From NCBI GenBank assembly GCA_003154195.1, contig PMCS01000001.1, positions 281 to 54,836 on the forward strand: DNA of 54,556 nt. Reading direction: 5' to 3'. The notes below the pieces were generated by a model, which was given only the letters and a program-made list of their open reading frames with translations, had not been told where the DNA came from and ran no database searches. Source of the DNA: Candidatus Omnitrophota bacterium (GTDB taxonomy: Bacteria; Omnitrophota; Gorgyraeia; Duberdicusellales; 4484-171). Within the stretch, counting starts at the first letter, position 1. Each line of letters begins with the position of its first letter. This document shows positions 23,263 through 30,164 of the stretch, one piece after another. The translations under genes were made by a program, and so were the position numbers.

Positions 23263-23448
23263 ATGGGAAGACTGGGATTTCCTGAATTATTAATGATACT
23301 GGTGATTGCGCTTTTGTTGTTCGGGCCAGGCAAACTTCCTGAAATCGGCAAATCGCTCGGCCAGGCGGTCAGAGAATTCAAAAAGGCTATGGAAGATAAG
23401 GACGATAATAATAAAGAGCCGGAAAAAGATTCGACAAAAAACACATAG
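23263..23448 (+). CDS. tatA: Sec-independent (twin-arginine) translocase protein TatA
   Basis: A 61-residue protein with the TatA/E pattern: a short N-terminal membrane helix (ELLMILVIALLLFGPGKLPE), the FGPGKLPEIGKSLG hinge, an amphipathic helix (QAVREFKKAME), and an acidic/basic tail. The length is at the short end of the family. It forms the pore-lining part of the twin-arginine export system in the inner membrane. The ATG follows GGGAGG. No tatB or tatC is nearby. Confidence 0.92.
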   Translation: MGRLGFPELLMILVIALLLFGPGKLPEIGKSLGQAVREFKKAMEDKDDNNKEPEKDSTKNT

Positions 23449-23482
23449 GGTACGTTATGAAATTAATCAACCGGTAAAAATC

Positions 23483-23656
23483 ATGAATCGAATAATACTA
23501 TTTTATGAATTCTATTCAGCAAAACGTGCGCCGCGCAAGGCGTTTACATTAGTTGAAACAATCATTATCATCGCCATTATCATAATTATCGCTGCCATTA
23601 TCTTTCCCCAGGCTTTCAAGGGAATCGAAAATAAGTTGAATATTTCCTCGGATTGA
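23483..23656 (+). CDS. Short type IV pilin-like (prepilin) protein
   Basis: A 57-residue protein with a clear prepilin motif: basic leader (AKRAPRKA), cleavage site before Phe, FTLVE with the conserved Glu at +5, then a hydrophobic helix (TIIIIAIIIIIAAIIFPQAF). The C-terminal globular part of a pilin is missing (only GIENKLNISSD follows), so this is a miniature pilin or a truncated remnant. It could be a minor pseudopilin or an assembly decoy. There is no strong ribosome site; translation may depend on the tatA mRNA. Confidence 0.6.
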   Translation: MNRIILFYEFYSAKRAPRKAFTLVETIIIIAIIIIIAAIIFPQAFKGIENKLNISSD

Positions 23657-23765
23657 GCAACCGGCAACAAACGTTGCAGAAGCCTCGCTTAAAGCAAACC
23701 GTTAGCATCGCTAGCCAATTCAAAGATTACTATTTTTGGCGTTTTTAATTATTATTAATAATAAA

Positions 23766-23794
23766 TTACAATAAACGGAAAATAAGAGTATACT
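23766..23794 (+). promoter_or_regulatory. Promoter placing +1 at the ATG of the 23801 gene
   Basis: TTACAA at 23766-23771, 17-base spacer, TATACT at 23789-23794, ATG at 23801. Predicted leaderless mRNA; no ribosome site is present. Confidence 0.55.
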
Positions 23795-23800
23795 ATTCAG

Positions 23801-23968
23801 ATGAAGAAAATCGTCATCCACAAAAAAAACCGTGTTTGCAGTGTTTCCGGGTGTAAAAATCTTTTGAGTATTTACAATCCCCAGGTATATTGTTATGTGC
23901 ATCAGAGGGTTAGGGATACAGAGATAAGGTCGGTGGTCTCCCGGCCGCTTAAGGCGGTTTGTAAATAA
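23801..23968 (+). CDS. Small protein with a Cys/His zinc-knuckle-like pattern
   Basis: A 55-residue basic protein. The centre reads C-SVSG-C, then LLSIYNPQVY, then C-YV-H: Cys13, Cys18, Cys31 and His34. The arrangement C-x4-C-x12-C-x2-H could hold a zinc ion. The ends are basic (KKIVIHKKNR and RVRDTEIRS), as in nucleic-acid-binding proteins. A good promoter sits exactly at leaderless distance. I do not recognise a named family. Codon use and the promoter make it likely real. Confidence 0.55.
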   Translation: MKKIVIHKKNRVCSVSGCKNLLSIYNPQVYCYVHQRVRDTEIRSVVSRPLKAVCK

Positions 23969-24061
23969 TTCGATTCGGCTACCGCTTCGCTGCGCATGAG
24001 CACATGCTTAATTCAACTAAACCCGGAGGTACCGGGCAAGTTTCATTAAAGGAGGTTTCAG

Positions 24062-24271
24062 ATGCATACAGGAAAAATAAAGAAGTTGGTTCTTGAGCGA
24101 GGGTTCGGGTTTATTGCCGACACTGACGGCAACGAAGTATTTTTTCACAAGAATAGCCTCAAAGATATTGACTTTAATTCTTTGAGCAGCGGCCAAGACG
24201 TTGAGTTTGATGTTGAAAAAACTCCCAAGGGAGCAAACGCCGTCAATATAAGCCTTGTTGCGAGTAAATAA
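24062..24271 (+). CDS. Cold-shock-domain protein
   Basis: A 69-residue single cold-shock domain. The RNP1-like strand is RGFGFIAD and the RNP2-like strand is VFFHKNSL, with MHTGKIKKL at the start and DVEFDVEKTPKG at the end. These proteins bind single-stranded RNA or DNA and melt structure, which is notable in a genome with so many hairpin leaders. A perfect AAAGGAGG precedes the ATG. The Y/F in KGYGFI is replaced by the RGFGFI variant, which is common. Confidence 0.92.
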   Translation: MHTGKIKKLVLERGFGFIADTDGNEVFFHKNSLKDIDFNSLSSGQDVEFDVEKTPKGANAVNISLVASK

Positions 24272-24408
24272 TGAAAGCTATCATCAGTCTCGAAACGGTG
24301 AGGTAATAGCTATTTTCTGAAGTATACGCTTGCTTTTGCCGTTCCGGATTAATCGGTAGGGTTACGCTGGTCATTAAAACCCACTTTTGCTTACCGGAAA
24401 AATGTGTC

Positions 24409-24456
24409 ATGCCTGACGATCGCTTCGCGAGCGAAGCGGTCGTCAGGCATTTTTTC
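24409..24456 (+). terminator. Terminator after the cold-shock gene region
   Basis: ATGCCTGACGA ... TCGTCAGGCAT with an inner CGCTTC/GAAGCG stem, followed by TTTTTTC. A strong intrinsic terminator about 140 bases after the cold-shock gene. Confidence 0.8.
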
Positions 24457-24529
24457 GGTTCCGCCCTGCTTGCCGGCCGACAGGGAAAAATGTCGCTTGC
24501 GTGTCTTCTAACCCGAAGAATACTCCCCC

Positions 24530-25990
24530 ATGAAGCCTGATTCCACGATTATTACAAAACGGTATTTTTCGACAGGGAAAGTACTATTTTATATTATTTT
24601 ATTTGGAGCGTGGCTGCGTTTTTTAGGAATTTTCGATGAATTCTGGTTAGACGAAATCTGGTCATTTTTTTTGGTCTCAAAAGTTAATTCCCCTCTGGAA
24701 ATTATAACCAGGCTTTTCCACGATAACAATCATCCCCTCAACAGTTTTTTTATATATTTAATCGACAATGGCAACCCCGTTTATTGGTTAAAATTCCGTT
24801 TACTTTCGTTTGTCGCGGGTGTTTTAACGATGCCGTTAACGTATCTTATCGTCGTCAGGCTTTTTCCTGCCAGGATATGGCGGCTTATAACTGTTGCGTT
24901 TGTAGCTATATCCTTTCCGCTTATTTTTTATTCTTCTGAGGCACGGGGGTATGCCTTGGTCTCTCTATTCAGTTTATTATCTTTTTATACCCTGTCGGAG
25001 TTTTTCCATAAGGACAATATTTGGTTTCTTTTTGCTTTTTACTGCAGTTTTGTTTTAGGTTTTTTGTCGCATCTGTCATTTGGCTATATCTCTTTAGGTT
25101 TATTCAGTATGTTTATTTATTTCCAGTGTCAGCAGCGCGGCGTAAGCCTTAAGCAAAAGATATCCACGATGCTTAAGATTTTTGCTTTTCCCGCTATTTT
25201 AGTGGTCATAATATATTTTAATTTCCTTTGTCAGTTGGTATACGGCGGCAGAAATAGCCTGCCCCTGTTGGAGGCTATTAAAGAAACAGCGGCCTACCTT
25301 GTCGGTTTTCCCCGGGATAATCGGTATTCTTACGCAATAGCCGTTGTAGTTTATATGATTTTATCCAACGAAGTGCTTCATTTTTTTCGGAAAGGCTCTA
25401 TTTTTGGCGCATTTTGCGTTGGCTGCGTTTTGGGGATTTGCCTGGATGTTTTATTAAGGCGTCCCGTGTTTTTTCATTTCAGGTATTTTTTTTCTCTCTA
25501 TCCTTTTCTTATTATTTTATTATCTTCCTGTTTATCCCGCGCCGCTGATCAGTGCCGGGAAGGGAGGATGCTTTTAGCGGTAGTCATCCTTTTGATTTTT
25601 GGGGGTAATATAGCAAGTTATGGGAATTTTATAAAGATGGGCCGGGGGCATTATTTGGAAGCATTGGATTATATGCGCGAGCATACCGGATCGCCGCAGA
25701 TAACTGTAGCCAGCGACAATGACTTTCGAAATCGGTTATTGCTCCGCTTTTATTGCCTCTTGCGTCCCGATTATGGAATAATTTACCTGCCGGCGGCCAG
25801 GGAGAAAGTTCAACCGTCCGAATGGTTTATTGTGCACACATGGCAGAAGAATTTCGCTATCCCTCCTTATCTTGTAGTCGATCATCATATAATTTATACC
25901 TTCAAGAAAGTTTTTCTCTATTGCGGGGAACTTTCCGGTTTTAATTGGTTGCTCTACCGTAGGAAACAGATCGGCCATGCAGTAAGATGA
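24530..25990 (+). CDS. GT-C-type membrane glycosyltransferase (ArnT/PMT-like)
   Basis: A 486-residue protein with about ten to twelve membrane spans. The first periplasmic loop carries the GT-C acidic pair D41-E42 in FWLDEIWSF. A second loop contains HDNNHPLNSFF, also common in the ArnT/PMT-like superfamily. The family transfers a sugar from a lipid-phosphate donor to a protein or lipid on the periplasmic side. A periplasmic C-terminal part follows residue 370. No sugar or acceptor can be named. There is no Shine-Dalgarno site; a weak TTGCGT/AATACT pair (24497-24524) sits at leaderless distance. Confidence 0.82.
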   Translation: MKPDSTIITKRYFSTGKVLFYIILFGAWLRFLGIFDEFWLDEIWSFFLVSKVNSPLEIITRLFHDNNHPLNSFFIYLIDNGNPVYWLKFRLLSFVAGVLTMPLTYLIVVRLFPARIWRLITVAFVAISFPLIFYSSEARGYALVSLFSLLSFYTLSEFFHKDNIWFLFAFYCSFVLGFLSHLSFGYISLGLFSMFIYFQCQQRGVSLKQKISTMLKIFAFPAILVVIIYFNFLCQLVYGGRNSLPLLEAIKETAAYLVGFPRDNRYSYAIAVVVYMILSNEVLHFFRKGSIFGAFCVGCVLGICLDVLLRRPVFFHFRYFFSLYPFLIILLSSCLSRAADQCREGRMLLAVVILLIFGGNIASYGNFIKMGRGHYLEALDYMREHTGSPQITVASDNDFRNRLLLRFYCLLRPDYGIIYLPAAREKVQPSEWFIVHTWQKNFAIPPYLVVDHHIIYTFKKVFLYCGELSGFNWLLYRRKQIGHAVR

Positions 25991-26125
25991 TGAGCTGAGA
26001 AAGAATATATTGCCGGAGCCAGAGACCGCGAAATTTTGCCCGATCAGCGGAATAAAATAATGAGTTTACCTGCCGAAAAATGAAACCAACGTATTTTTCC
26101 GGTTGATATGCCTTGCATTGTTGTA

Positions 26126-26153
26126 TTGTATTTGGCGAAATAACCGGTATAAT
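26126..26153 (+). promoter_or_regulatory. Sigma70 promoter of the cyclophilin gene
   Basis: TTGTAT at 26126-26131, 16-base spacer, TATAAT at 26148-26153. It lies about 90 bases before the start of the cyclophilin gene, whose ribosome site is GAGGAGG. Confidence 0.55.
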
Positions 26154-26245
26154 CTTAATGTATCCCGGCTGATTTCGTGTTCGATAAATTTTTTTGAGTC
26201 TATCCTGTAGGACGTAAAAGTTCAGCAAAAAAGAGGAGGTTACCG

Positions 26246-26788
26246 ATGGAGAAGGGATTGTTGGCGGTATGCGTTATGTTTTGTTCTTTCGGTTACGCGT
26301 TCGGCCAGGATGCCGCAAAAGATACGACGGTAGTTTTGCAAACCAACCAGGGTGATATCGAAATAAAACTTATGCCCGGCGTGGCGCCTAAGACATGCGA
26401 GAATTTTGTCGGTTTGGTTAAAAAGGGTTATTACAACGGCCTTATTTTTCATCGGGTAATCAAAGGTTTTATGATTCAGGGGGGCGATCCTACCGGAACC
26501 GGCAGCGGCGGCGAATCAGTCTGGGGCGGAAAATTTGGAGATGAATTCAATCCCGACGTTACCTTTGATCGAAAGGGGCTTCTAGCTATGGCTAATGCCG
26601 GCCCCAATACCAATGGGAGCCAGTTTTTTATTACCACTGCCGTTACCGATTGGTTGAACGGGAAGCATACGATTTTCGGCGAAGTTATTTCCGGTTATGA
26701 TGTCGTGGAAAAAATTGAGAATACCGCTATCGCCGAAGGCGACCGGCCGGTTGAAGAGCAGAAGATAATCAAGGCCTACGTAAAATGA
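26246..26788 (+). CDS. ppiA: Periplasmic cyclophilin-type peptidyl-prolyl isomerase
   Basis: A 180-residue exported protein with signal peptide ending GYAFGQD. It contains the cyclophilin core: FHRVIKGFMIQGGDPTGTGS (catalytic Arg in FHRV), MANAGPNTNGSQFFIT, and LNGKHTIFGEV. It catalyses cis-trans isomerisation of prolyl bonds during folding in the periplasm. The start ATG follows GAGGAGG. PpiA-like is inferred from the signal peptide. Confidence 0.9.
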   Translation: MEKGLLAVCVMFCSFGYAFGQDAAKDTTVVLQTNQGDIEIKLMPGVAPKTCENFVGLVKKGYYNGLIFHRVIKGFMIQGGDPTGTGSGGESVWGGKFGDEFNPDVTFDRKGLLAMANAGPNTNGSQFFITTAVTDWLNGKHTIFGEVISGYDVVEKIENTAIAEGDRPVEEQKIIKAYVK

Positions 26789-27232
26789 AGCTCCCTGCGG
26801 TAAGCCGCATGGTATCTAGAGCGAAATTGCTTCGAAGTTCTCCTTCGCTCTTCGAGCTTCGGAGGAATCTCGCCGAAGCCTGGCGAAGGCGGACCGAATG
26901 CCCATCCAACTTTGCTTCGTCCTTCGCTGCTTCGCAGCTTAGAGAAGCGTAGAAGAGCGCGGGGTATTCGTCGAAGAAGAATAAAAGTTGGGCGCCGGTT
27001 TGATGAAAGATGATTTTTGTTTGTTTTATTTCCGGGGTTGTTATATAATTATTGCTGAATAATCCCAGGAGTAATTTTAAGGTAGGAAATTTTCTTTTAG
27101 GATATCAGGTAATCGGGGTATCGGGATTTGAAGATTGGGAGATTGGGATACTGGGAATCGGGTTTGTTGCTGAATACCCTGATATACTGATATCCAAATC
27201 CCGATTTCCCAATATCCCAATTTACTTATAGG
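26789..27232. repeat. Repeat-rich intergenic region
   Basis: No gene. 26833-26894 is the inverted partner of 382-444. 27092-27232 is a large palindrome built of GATATC, GGGATTTG, TTGGGATA and their complements; its relative stands at 32330-32455, again just upstream of a gene. Between them is a promoter: TTGTTT at 27021-27026, 17-base spacer, TATAAT at 27044-27049. Confidence 0.7.
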
Positions 27233-27244
27233 CCGGTGATAATC

Positions 27245-27874
27245 ATGTCCCGATGGAATGACGAGACGCCAAATCCAAAAGGCAATAAATATCTTTGGGT
27301 ATTTATCTATTTTGTTTTTTTTATGCTTCTTTCGGGTGTTGCCGCCGGCATATTGTTCTATGGCGATTATAAAGTAAAGTATGAATATTTTGCCGCGCAG
27401 CACGCAAAGATACAAAAGTCGATTTCCCAGACGGAAAATGATATCGAAAGCATAAAGAGTTTTCTGGAAAAGATAAATTCCGTGGTAGACAAACAAAATG
27501 CCGATTTAAAAAGAATAAAAGGTTTAAGCGATGAGGATTATCAGAAGTTTAGTTCCAACGTCGATAAGATAAAGAATAATGTTAAAAGGTGGCATGATTA
27601 TTTCGTGGGAGCTTTGTTAAATTTGAATACCATCATCAAGAATCTCCAGGCTGATATCGAAGATATAAATAAAAAGAAGATTATGGTTTTGGAAACGGAG
27701 CTTTCTACTCTAAAAGAAGAAAAAATACCCGCGATCCAGAAATATATCGAAGAAGTCAAGGAAGAAAATGCTAAACGCGCGAAGAGTGTCGAAGAGGAAG
27801 ATATCCAGGATCCCTCCGCGGTATTAAGAGAGCAGCGTCAAATCGGCCCGTCTAAAAAGAATCGTCTCGATTAA
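27245..27874 (+). CDS. Membrane-anchored coiled-coil protein, function unknown
   Basis: A 209-residue protein. A short cytoplasmic head is followed by one membrane span (about residues 18-40, VFIYFVFFMLLSGVAAGILFYG). A long, charged coiled-coil region then runs from about 50 to 185 (QSQTENDIESIKSFLEKI-like heptads; ELSTLKEEKIPAIQKYIEEV). The tail is basic. Nothing points to a named family. The ATG at 27245 is used; a GTG at 27236 is also in frame and there is no strong ribosome site. The leader contains the palindromic repeat. Confidence 0.65.
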   Translation: MSRWNDETPNPKGNKYLWVFIYFVFFMLLSGVAAGILFYGDYKVKYEYFAAQHAKIQKSISQTENDIESIKSFLEKINSVVDKQNADLKRIKGLSDEDYQKFSSNVDKIKNNVKRWHDYFVGALLNLNTIIKNLQADIEDINKKKIMVLETELSTLKEEKIPAIQKYIEEVKEENAKRAKSVEEEDIQDPSAVLREQRQIGPSKKNRLD

Positions 27875-27905
27875 CCCAAAAAAGTTGTTTTTAAAAGTTC
27901 CGCAG

Positions 27906-29051
27906 TTATTGCGAAGCGTTTTGGTAGATTTCATATTCGCAAAGCCGGCATTCAATCGGGCCGTTAAAAAAAATCATCTTGCGGCCTGCCTTCAAGCCGA
28001 CTTTTTTAAGCAAGCTTAAGTTTCCGCTGAAGATATAACCGGTTGATCCGGCGCATTTTTGTTTTAAGAAGTCGCCTATTTCCTTGTATGTCAATTCTAG
28101 TTTTTTCGCTTCCTGCAGGCGTATCCCGTATCCGGGATTAAACATGATAATATTCTTATCGTTGGGTAGAGGAGTTTGCCGGTAATCGCCGACAACAAAA
28201 TCGATATACTTTTCTACTCCCGCCAGCCTCGAGTTTATCCTTGCCGCTTCGATTGCCTCGGGGTTGATATCGCCGGCGATGATTTTTTTACCGATGGTTT
28301 TTTGTATTTTGCCCCGGGCTTCCTTCCTCAAGTTTTCCCATATTGCATCGTTGTAGCCTTTAAGGTGCATGAATCCGTAATTTTGCCGTGTCAACCCGGG
28401 AGCTTTGCCCAGCGCGATTAACCCCGCTTCGATTGCCAGTGTCCCACTGCCGCACATCGGGTTTATGAAGTTGGTATCCCCATGATAGTTCGCGGCCAGG
28501 ACAACCGCCGCGGCCAGGGTTTCTTGCATCGGCGCGTCAAGAGGAATCCGGCGATACCCGCGTTTAGCCAGCGATTCGCCGGAAGTATCGATATATACAG
28601 AACAACTATTGTATTTCCAGTATAAAAAAATGACTGTTTTGTCGGTCAGCGGCCCTGAGTCGGGCCGTTTCCCTTCGGCTTTATAAATACGGTCAACAAT
28701 CGCGTCTTTGCATTTCAGGTTGGCGAATTGCCAATTTTTGATTGTGGGGTTGTCAACGCTTGACGCAACGCTCACATAACCTGATTTATCAATTATTTCT
28801 TCCCACGCTATTTCGTAAATTTCTTTATAAAGCTGTTCGGGATTTTCGCAGGTAAAGTCTTTTAACCGATACAATACATGATGCCCGGTGCGTAGATGTA
28901 GATTAAGGCGGAGCGTGTCGGTTATCGAACCGGATACGCTCACCCCGGCAATACTTTCCTGGGGGCCGGCGAAGCCGAGGTCTTTTATTTCTTGCGCCAG
29001 GCATGGCGCGATACCTTTGGGGCAGGTTACCAGTATTTTTGATGTTTTCAT
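27906..29051 (-). CDS. THUMP-containing rRNA guanine-N2 methyltransferase (RlmL/YpsC-like)
   Basis: A 381-residue methyltransferase. An N-terminal ferredoxin-like and THUMP region (about 1-160) is followed by a Rossmann fold. The S-adenosylmethionine motif is FINPMCGSGTLAIEAGLIA (about 195-213), and motif IV reads FNPGYG (about 306-311). Family enzymes methylate N2 of guanine in 23S rRNA; their motif IV is usually NPPY, so NPGY is a substitution at the target-base pocket. Acidic GDINPEAIEAA is motif II. It is convergent with the 27245 gene (31 bases apart). Confidence 0.85.
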   Translation of the reverse strand: MKTSKILVTCPKGIAPCLAQEIKDLGFAGPQESIAGVSVSGSITDTLRLNLHLRTGHHVLYRLKDFTCENPEQLYKEIYEIAWEEIIDKSGYVSVASSVDNPTIKNWQFANLKCKDAIVDRIYKAEGKRPDSGPLTDKTVIFLYWKYNSCSVYIDTSGESLAKRGYRRIPLDAPMQETLAAAVVLAANYHGDTNFINPMCGSGTLAIEAGLIALGKAPGLTRQNYGFMHLKGYNDAIWENLRKEARGKIQKTIGKKIIAGDINPEAIEAARINSRLAGVEKYIDFVVGDYRQTPLPNDKNIIMFNPGYGIRLQEAKKLELTYKEIGDFLKQKCAGSTGYIFSGNLSLLKKVGLKAGRKMIFFNGPIECRLCEYEIYQNASQ

Positions 29052-29129
29052 TTTCGTTGGCGGTTATAAAAATTGTGATAGAATAGCAAATATCGGTAAT
29101 AACAAAAGTTTATTTTGATATTACCATAA

Positions 29130-29460
29130 TCCTTAGTTTTTTAATAGAAAAATTATTAAAAAAAGAAAAACCTATTCTTACCACCAAGACACTAAGTACA
29201 TAAAGAAAAAATACAATCTTTAATTTTCTTAGTGCTCTTTGTGCCTTAGTGGTTAAATCTTTATGGTTTTATAAGAAAAAGACGGAACCAGTTTTTATCG
29301 TCAAGACACTAAGAGGAAATATATTTTTCTTAATCTTTTTTGTTTTTTTAATATCTTGAAGGTTAAGAATCTTTGTGGTTTTGGATTTTTGGTTTTCGTG
29401 TTCTTGGTGCCTTGGTGGTAAAATCTTTATGGTTTTGTTTTTTATATTTTTACAAGGAGG
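29130..29460. repeat. CACCAAGG/CTTGGTGG family repeat block
   Basis: Several degenerate copies of TTACCACCAAGACACTAAG and its inverse (TTTGTGCCTTAGTGGTTAAA) fill the gap between the methyltransferase and rubrerythrin genes, with TCTTTATGGTTTT tails. The same family is found at 40960-41115, 42205-42290, 43107-43380, 46320-46450 and 54275-54556. No gene. Confidence 0.7.
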
Positions 29461-29468
29461 GGTGGATT

Positions 29469-30047
29469 ATGGGTAAATCAATCAAGGGAACGCAGACGGA
29501 GAAAAATTTATTAAAAGCTTTCGCGGGAGAGTCGCAGGCGCGTAACCGGTACACCTATTTTGCCAGCGCCGCTGGAAAAGAGGGCTATCAACAAATCGCC
29601 AATATATTTCTGGAAACCGCTGAAAATGAAAAAGAACATGCTAAGCTATTTTTTAAATATTTGGAAGGCGGCGAGGTGGAAATAAACGCCGCTTACCCTG
29701 CCGGGATTATCGGTAATACGCAAGCTAATCTTGAAGCCGCCGCGGCCGGCGAAAAACTCGAATGGACTGCTCTCTACGCGGATTTTGCTAAAGCTGCCAA
29801 AGCTGAGGGTTTTTCCGAAGTCGCCAATACTTTTGACCAGATCGCCAAGGTAGAAAGATTCCATGAATCAAGGTATCGAAAACTTGTGGATGACATTGCC
29901 AAGAACGAAGTATTTAAGAAGAAAACCGCGGTAAAGTGGCACTGTATCAATTGCGGTTATGTGTTTGAAGGGAAAGAGGCTCCCGCGGAATGCCCGGCAT
30001 GCAAACATCCTACAGCATATTATGAGGTGTTGGCGGAGAATTGGTGA
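29469..30047 (+). CDS. rbr: Rubrerythrin
   Basis: A 192-residue non-haem iron peroxidase. The ferritin-like diiron domain has the expected Glu/His ligands in AFAGESQARNRYTYFA, ETAENEKEHAKLF and ANTFDQIAKVERFHESRY. The C-terminal rubredoxin knuckle is CINCG ... CPACKHP. It reduces hydrogen peroxide in the cytoplasm of anaerobes and microaerobes, which suggests an oxygen-sensitive metabolism. The start at 29469 follows AAGGAGGGG; longer upstream frames are part of the repeat. Confidence 0.93.
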   Translation: MGKSIKGTQTEKNLLKAFAGESQARNRYTYFASAAGKEGYQQIANIFLETAENEKEHAKLFFKYLEGGEVEINAAYPAGIIGNTQANLEAAAAGEKLEWTALYADFAKAAKAEGFSEVANTFDQIAKVERFHESRYRKLVDDIAKNEVFKKKTAVKWHCINCGYVFEGKEAPAECPACKHPTAYYEVLAENW

Positions 30048-30059
30048 CCGAAAATAAAA

Positions 30060-30127
30060 TAAATATTGTAGGGGCGGGGTCTCCCCGCCCGAATAAATTA
30101 TCGGGCGCGGGAACCGCGCCCCTACGG
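30060..30127. repeat. GTAGGGGCGGGG palindromic repeat
   Basis: TGTAGGGGCGGGG ... CGCGCCCCTACGGTA, with CCCCGCCCG inside: a large GC-rich palindrome before the aconitase gene. Related palindromes are at 44674-44702 and 47951-47984. Confidence 0.6.
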
Positions 30128-30164
30128 TAATTTTAACGATACCAAATTCTAAAGGGAGATTGTA

